This document shows, one piece after another, positions 7,512 through 8,799 of a DNA stretch of 8,799 nt. Origin of the DNA: Chitinophaga pinensis (GTDB lineage: Bacteria; Bacteroidota; Bacteroidia; AKYH767-A; OLB10); contig CAMBYJ010000062.1 in assembly GCA_945872015.1 (NCBI GenBank), positions 1 to 8,799 on the forward strand, read 5' to 3'. Every line of letters starts with the position of its first letter. Positions within the stretch are counted from its first letter, which is position 1. The position numbers and the translations under genes were made by a program. The notes under the pieces are model-generated. The model saw nothing but the letters and a program-made list of their open reading frames with translations, was not told where the DNA came from and did no database searches.

Positions 7512-8088
7512 GGGAAAACATCATTTTAATTCCTGGAACAATGCTTACCATAACACTAACAAAAGATGCAAAAAGATATTGATGAGAGACATCCATATTT
7601 AGCATATAAGCACCGACGAGCATTCCGAATAAACCCATTATCACTGATAATGATTCTTTTACAATACCACCAGTAACAAATACTGTCAATCCTAATAAAG
7701 AGCAAAAAACAGGAATTACAATAGCATTAAAACCATAGAACGCTGCTGCCAAATAGATCGTAATATATGCGAATGCAAATCCTGAATAAGCAAACAAATA
7801 AATTTTATCAGCTAATGATTTTGCGGTCTCATTTCTATCGTCTTGTTTAGATCGAATTGCAGAAACAATTCCTCCAATGGGAAATAACACCCAATAATAA
7901 TGATTGAAATTGCTAATAAAGGCATCTGGATTAGAAAGTGAAAAATAATTTGCCAGATAATAAATGGCAAGAATAGTTCCCCATAAAATATCGTAGAAAT
8001 AAGCACCATTTGGAAGCTTTCGTGCTTCTTGTATCGCCTGCTCGATTATATTAATCGAATTTGCTATATCCTGTTTTTCCATGTTCAT
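7504..8088 (-). CDS. Six-helix integral membrane protein of unknown function
   Basis: A 194-residue protein with a short charged N-terminus (about 1-25, acidic/amphipathic, beginning MNMEKQDIANSINIIEQAIQ). About six hydrophobic segments follow, near 32-50, 64-78, 96-117, 121-140, 143-163 and 170-190, with a charged loop (RSKQDDRNETAKSLADK, 79-95) between the second and third. I recognise no catalytic or transport motif and assign no function. An in-frame ATG at 8082 (third residue) is an equally possible start, while 8088 gives a 7-nt gap after the -7 box. The gene is first in a two-gene operon and overlaps the HTH_34 regulator by 8 nt. Pairs of a small winged-helix protein and a membrane protein like this recur in Bacteroidota, and the membrane protein may sense or modulate what the regulator responds to, but this is a guess from arrangement. 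Confidence 0.8.
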   Translation of the reverse strand: MNMEKQDIANSINIIEQAIQEARKLPNGAYFYDILWGTILAIYYLANYFSLSNPDAFISNFNHYYWVLFPIGGIVSAIRSKQDDRNETAKSLADKIYLFAYSGFAFAYITIYLAAAFYGFNAIVIPVFCSLLGLTVFVTGGIVKESLSVIMGLFGMLVGAYMLNMDVSHQYLFASFVSVMVSIVPGIKMMFSRV

Positions 8089-8095
8089 TTTTTTA

Positions 8096-8127
8096 CAAAT
8101 ATAAACTAGTTAATATTATTAACCAAA
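8096..8127 (-). promoter_or_regulatory. Promoter of the membrane protein / HTH_34 operon
   Basis: On the minus strand TTTG (8127-8124), a 20-nt spacer and TATATTTG (8103-8096) fit the Bacteroidota TTTG-N(17-23)-TAnnTTTG promoter very well. The ATG at 8088 lies 7 nt past the -7 box, so the leader would be only a few bases long. The spacer contains a perfect 15-bp palindrome. Confidence 0.7.
8109..8123. promoter_or_regulatory. 15-bp palindrome in the promoter spacer, putative operator
   Basis: GTTAATA-N-TATTAAC is a perfect inverted repeat with 7-bp arms and one central base. It begins directly after the -33 box and ends 5 nt before the -7 box of the operon encoding the HTH_34 regulator. A bound dimer here would block RNA polymerase. 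The placement supports autoregulation. The AT-rich content lowers the significance of the repeat on its own. Confidence 0.55.
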
Positions 8128-8130
8128 AAT

Positions 8131-8460
8131 ATCGATTATAGAATTTGAATTTTAAGATGGAATTAAAATAAAACTCGACAAGTATTTTTAAAGCGATTCA
8201 AATCTCAAAGGGGGCCACCACTCCTCCGCCCCATACGCAAATTTAGCGCGCACAAAACTATTATTCGGTTAATAAATACTTATAGTCGTTTACAAACGAT
8301 TAATATTAATCAATCAAAATCCACTTTCTTGAACCATTACTTTTAGATAACAGTAGCCAAGTATTCACAAAGAATAAAAAAAGACACCTTTTTAAAAAGA
8401 TAAATACTAATCAAAAAATAAGTGTGCTAGTGCAATATCTAATTTAAAATACGAATCACA
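8131..8460. other. AT-rich non-coding stretch
   Basis: No credible gene is seen on either strand: frames are closed by frequent stops and no start gives more than a few dozen codons. It holds a GC-rich island (8210-8253, described separately), a 14-bp palindrome GATTAATATTAATC at 8298-8311, and a low-complexity palindrome CTTTTTAAAAAG at 8388-8399. No promoter is assigned here. It separates the terminator of the right-edge gene from the promoter of the membrane protein operon. Confidence 0.6.
8188..8253 (-). other. GC-rich island, possible scar of a decayed or repeated element
   Basis: About 45 bases (8210-8253) are strikingly GC-rich against very AT-rich flanks. They include GGGGC, 12 nt, GCCCC (8211-8232) and a GCGCGC run (8246-8251 region). 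On the minus strand a short open stretch from a GTG at 8253 to TAA at 8190-8188 would read VRAKFAYGAEEWWPP and a few more residues, which looks like a protein fragment rather than random AT-rich translation. On the plus strand it ends like a tRNA 3' end (TTCAAAT followed by GGGGGCC-A-CCA), but the stems do not pair. It may be a dispersed repeat, an insertion scar or a gene remnant. Confidence 0.35.
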
Positions 8461-8466
8461 GTTAGA

Positions 8467-8486
8467 GGGAGAGTGTTGCCTCTCCC
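8467..8486 (-). terminator. Hairpin terminator after the dockerin-bearing gene
   Basis: GGGAGAG, a 6-nt loop and CTCTCCC form a perfect 7-bp GC-rich stem beginning 18 nt after the stop codon at 8504. On the minus strand the stem is preceded by GAAAGG and followed by TCTAAC, so the usual T-tract is weak. Position right after the gene and stem strength favour a terminator. Confidence 0.6.
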
Positions 8487-8503
8487 CTTTCACTGAGTTA
8501 ATT

Positions 8504-8799
8504 TTAAGGATGAGCTGACATTACGAAATTAATATTATTAATGTCAAATGTTGGATAGTCAAATGGATCAATGAATCCGTCACCGTTTAAGTCTGTTGCT
8601 CTATAACCAGATTCGAAATTGATATTATCAATATCAAATGATGGATAGTCAAAAGGATCAACGAACTCATCTTGATTAATATCGCCAGTGAACATTGCGA
8701 ATACGCCAGTTTCAACTTCAATCATATTATCGCCAAACGCTTTCGTTGCAGCAGTTGTAAAGTCGAATGATGTTGTAGTTGTTATTGTAACCACATCAG
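8504..8799 (-). CDS. C-terminus of a probable secreted protein with dockerin-like calcium loops (5'-truncated)
   Basis: The frame is open to the right edge, so only the last ~98 residues are visible, ending ...VMSAHP and TAA. A Thr-rich beta-like stretch (VVTITTTTSFDFTTAAT) leads into KAFGDNMIEVETGVFAMFTGD and then two tandem calcium-loop motifs. Loop 1 is DINQDEFVDPFD (8648-8683) and loop 2 is DLNGDGFIDPFD (8558-8593). Both keep Asp/Asn at positions 1, 3, 5, 9 and 12, as in type I dockerins, and loop 1 has Glu instead of the usual Gly at position 6. Such paired C-terminal repeats occur on large exported proteins of Bacteroidota, but this is not a typical T9SS sorting domain, since no closing Lys/Arg-rich strand is present. 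The GTG at 8794 is an internal valine codon, not a start. The function of the missing body cannot be judged. Confidence 0.8.
   Translation of the reverse strand, partial: DVVTITTTTSFDFTTAATKAFGDNMIEVETGVFAMFTGDINQDEFVDPFDYPSFDIDNINFESGYRATDLNGDGFIDPFDYPTFDINNINFVMSAHP
8507..8683 (-). repeat. Tandem duplication encoding the two dockerin-like units
   Basis: Two adjacent units of about 30 codons, 8594-8683 and 8507-8593, encode D-x-N-x-D-x-x-x-D-P-F-D-Y-P-x-F-D-x-x-N-I-N-F. They are also visibly similar at DNA level (for example GGATAGTCAAA and GGATCAA in both), pointing to an internal duplication. Confidence 0.75.

Noticed and set aside
8191..8220. tRNA-like 3' end on the plus strand
   Set aside because: T-arm bases around TTCAAAT do not pair, and no matching 5' acceptor strand (GGCCCCC) exists about 70 nt upstream. 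Not a tRNA gene.
8298..8311. 14-bp palindrome GATTAATATTAATC
   Set aside because: AT-rich low-information symmetry not placed at a promoter. It shares a TTAATATTAA core with the operator candidate but without supporting context.
8528..8542. Palindrome ATTAATA-N-TATTAAT resembling the putative operator
   Set aside because: It lies inside the coding repeat and is explained by the codons for Ile-Asn-Asn-Ile. Treated as chance.
1..8799. CRISPR array, insertion sequence or prophage genes
   Set aside because: No regularly spaced direct repeats, transposase or phage-like frames are present.

Overview
The window comes from an AT-rich bacterial chromosome, most likely a member of the Bacteroidota. 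Three observations support this. Promoter-like boxes of the Bacteroidota form (TTTG, about 19-20 nt, then TAnnTTTG) lie before several genes, and clear Shine-Dalgarno sequences are scarce. A small winged-helix regulator of the HTH_34 type sits behind an integral membrane protein, an arrangement typical of this phylum. The protein at the right edge ends in two dockerin-like calcium loops, a common C-terminus in surface proteins of this group. I cannot place it below phylum level.

Layout, plus strand. Positions 1-2079 hold two housekeeping genes: the 3' part of fabD (malonyl-CoA:ACP transacylase) and, 12 nt later, a complete purB (adenylosuccinate lyase). A ten-helix EamA/DMT-type transporter follows with its own promoter-like box. 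Next is a compact ethanolamine cassette: eat (APC-family ethanolamine permease), eutB and eutC (large and small subunits of adenosylcobalamin-dependent ethanolamine ammonia-lyase). eat and eutB overlap by 23 nt, and eutB and eutC abut with no gap, so the three are very probably co-transcribed. The permease imports ethanolamine and EutBC cleaves it to acetaldehyde and ammonia. No microcompartment shell, reactivase (eutA) or aldehyde dehydrogenase gene is in view, so this is the minimal, shell-independent type of pathway as far as the window shows.

Layout, minus strand. Converging on eutC is a lone LutA/YkgE-type protein with two cysteine-rich CCG domains. Upstream of it (to the right) lies a two-gene operon: a six-helix membrane protein overlapping by 8 nt a GTG-started HTH_34 winged-helix regulator. 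A well-formed promoter precedes the operon, and a perfect 15-bp palindrome lies in the spacer of that promoter, a good candidate operator for autoregulation.

The 415-nt gap at 8089-8503 holds that promoter, AT-rich sequence, a small GC-rich island that looks like a decayed element, and a hairpin terminator. The window ends in the C-terminus of a probably secreted protein on the minus strand with a duplicated dockerin-like repeat. Most of the window is recognisable metabolism. The least explained parts are the regulator/membrane-protein operon with its palindrome, the GC-rich scar, and the unseen body of the dockerin-bearing protein.
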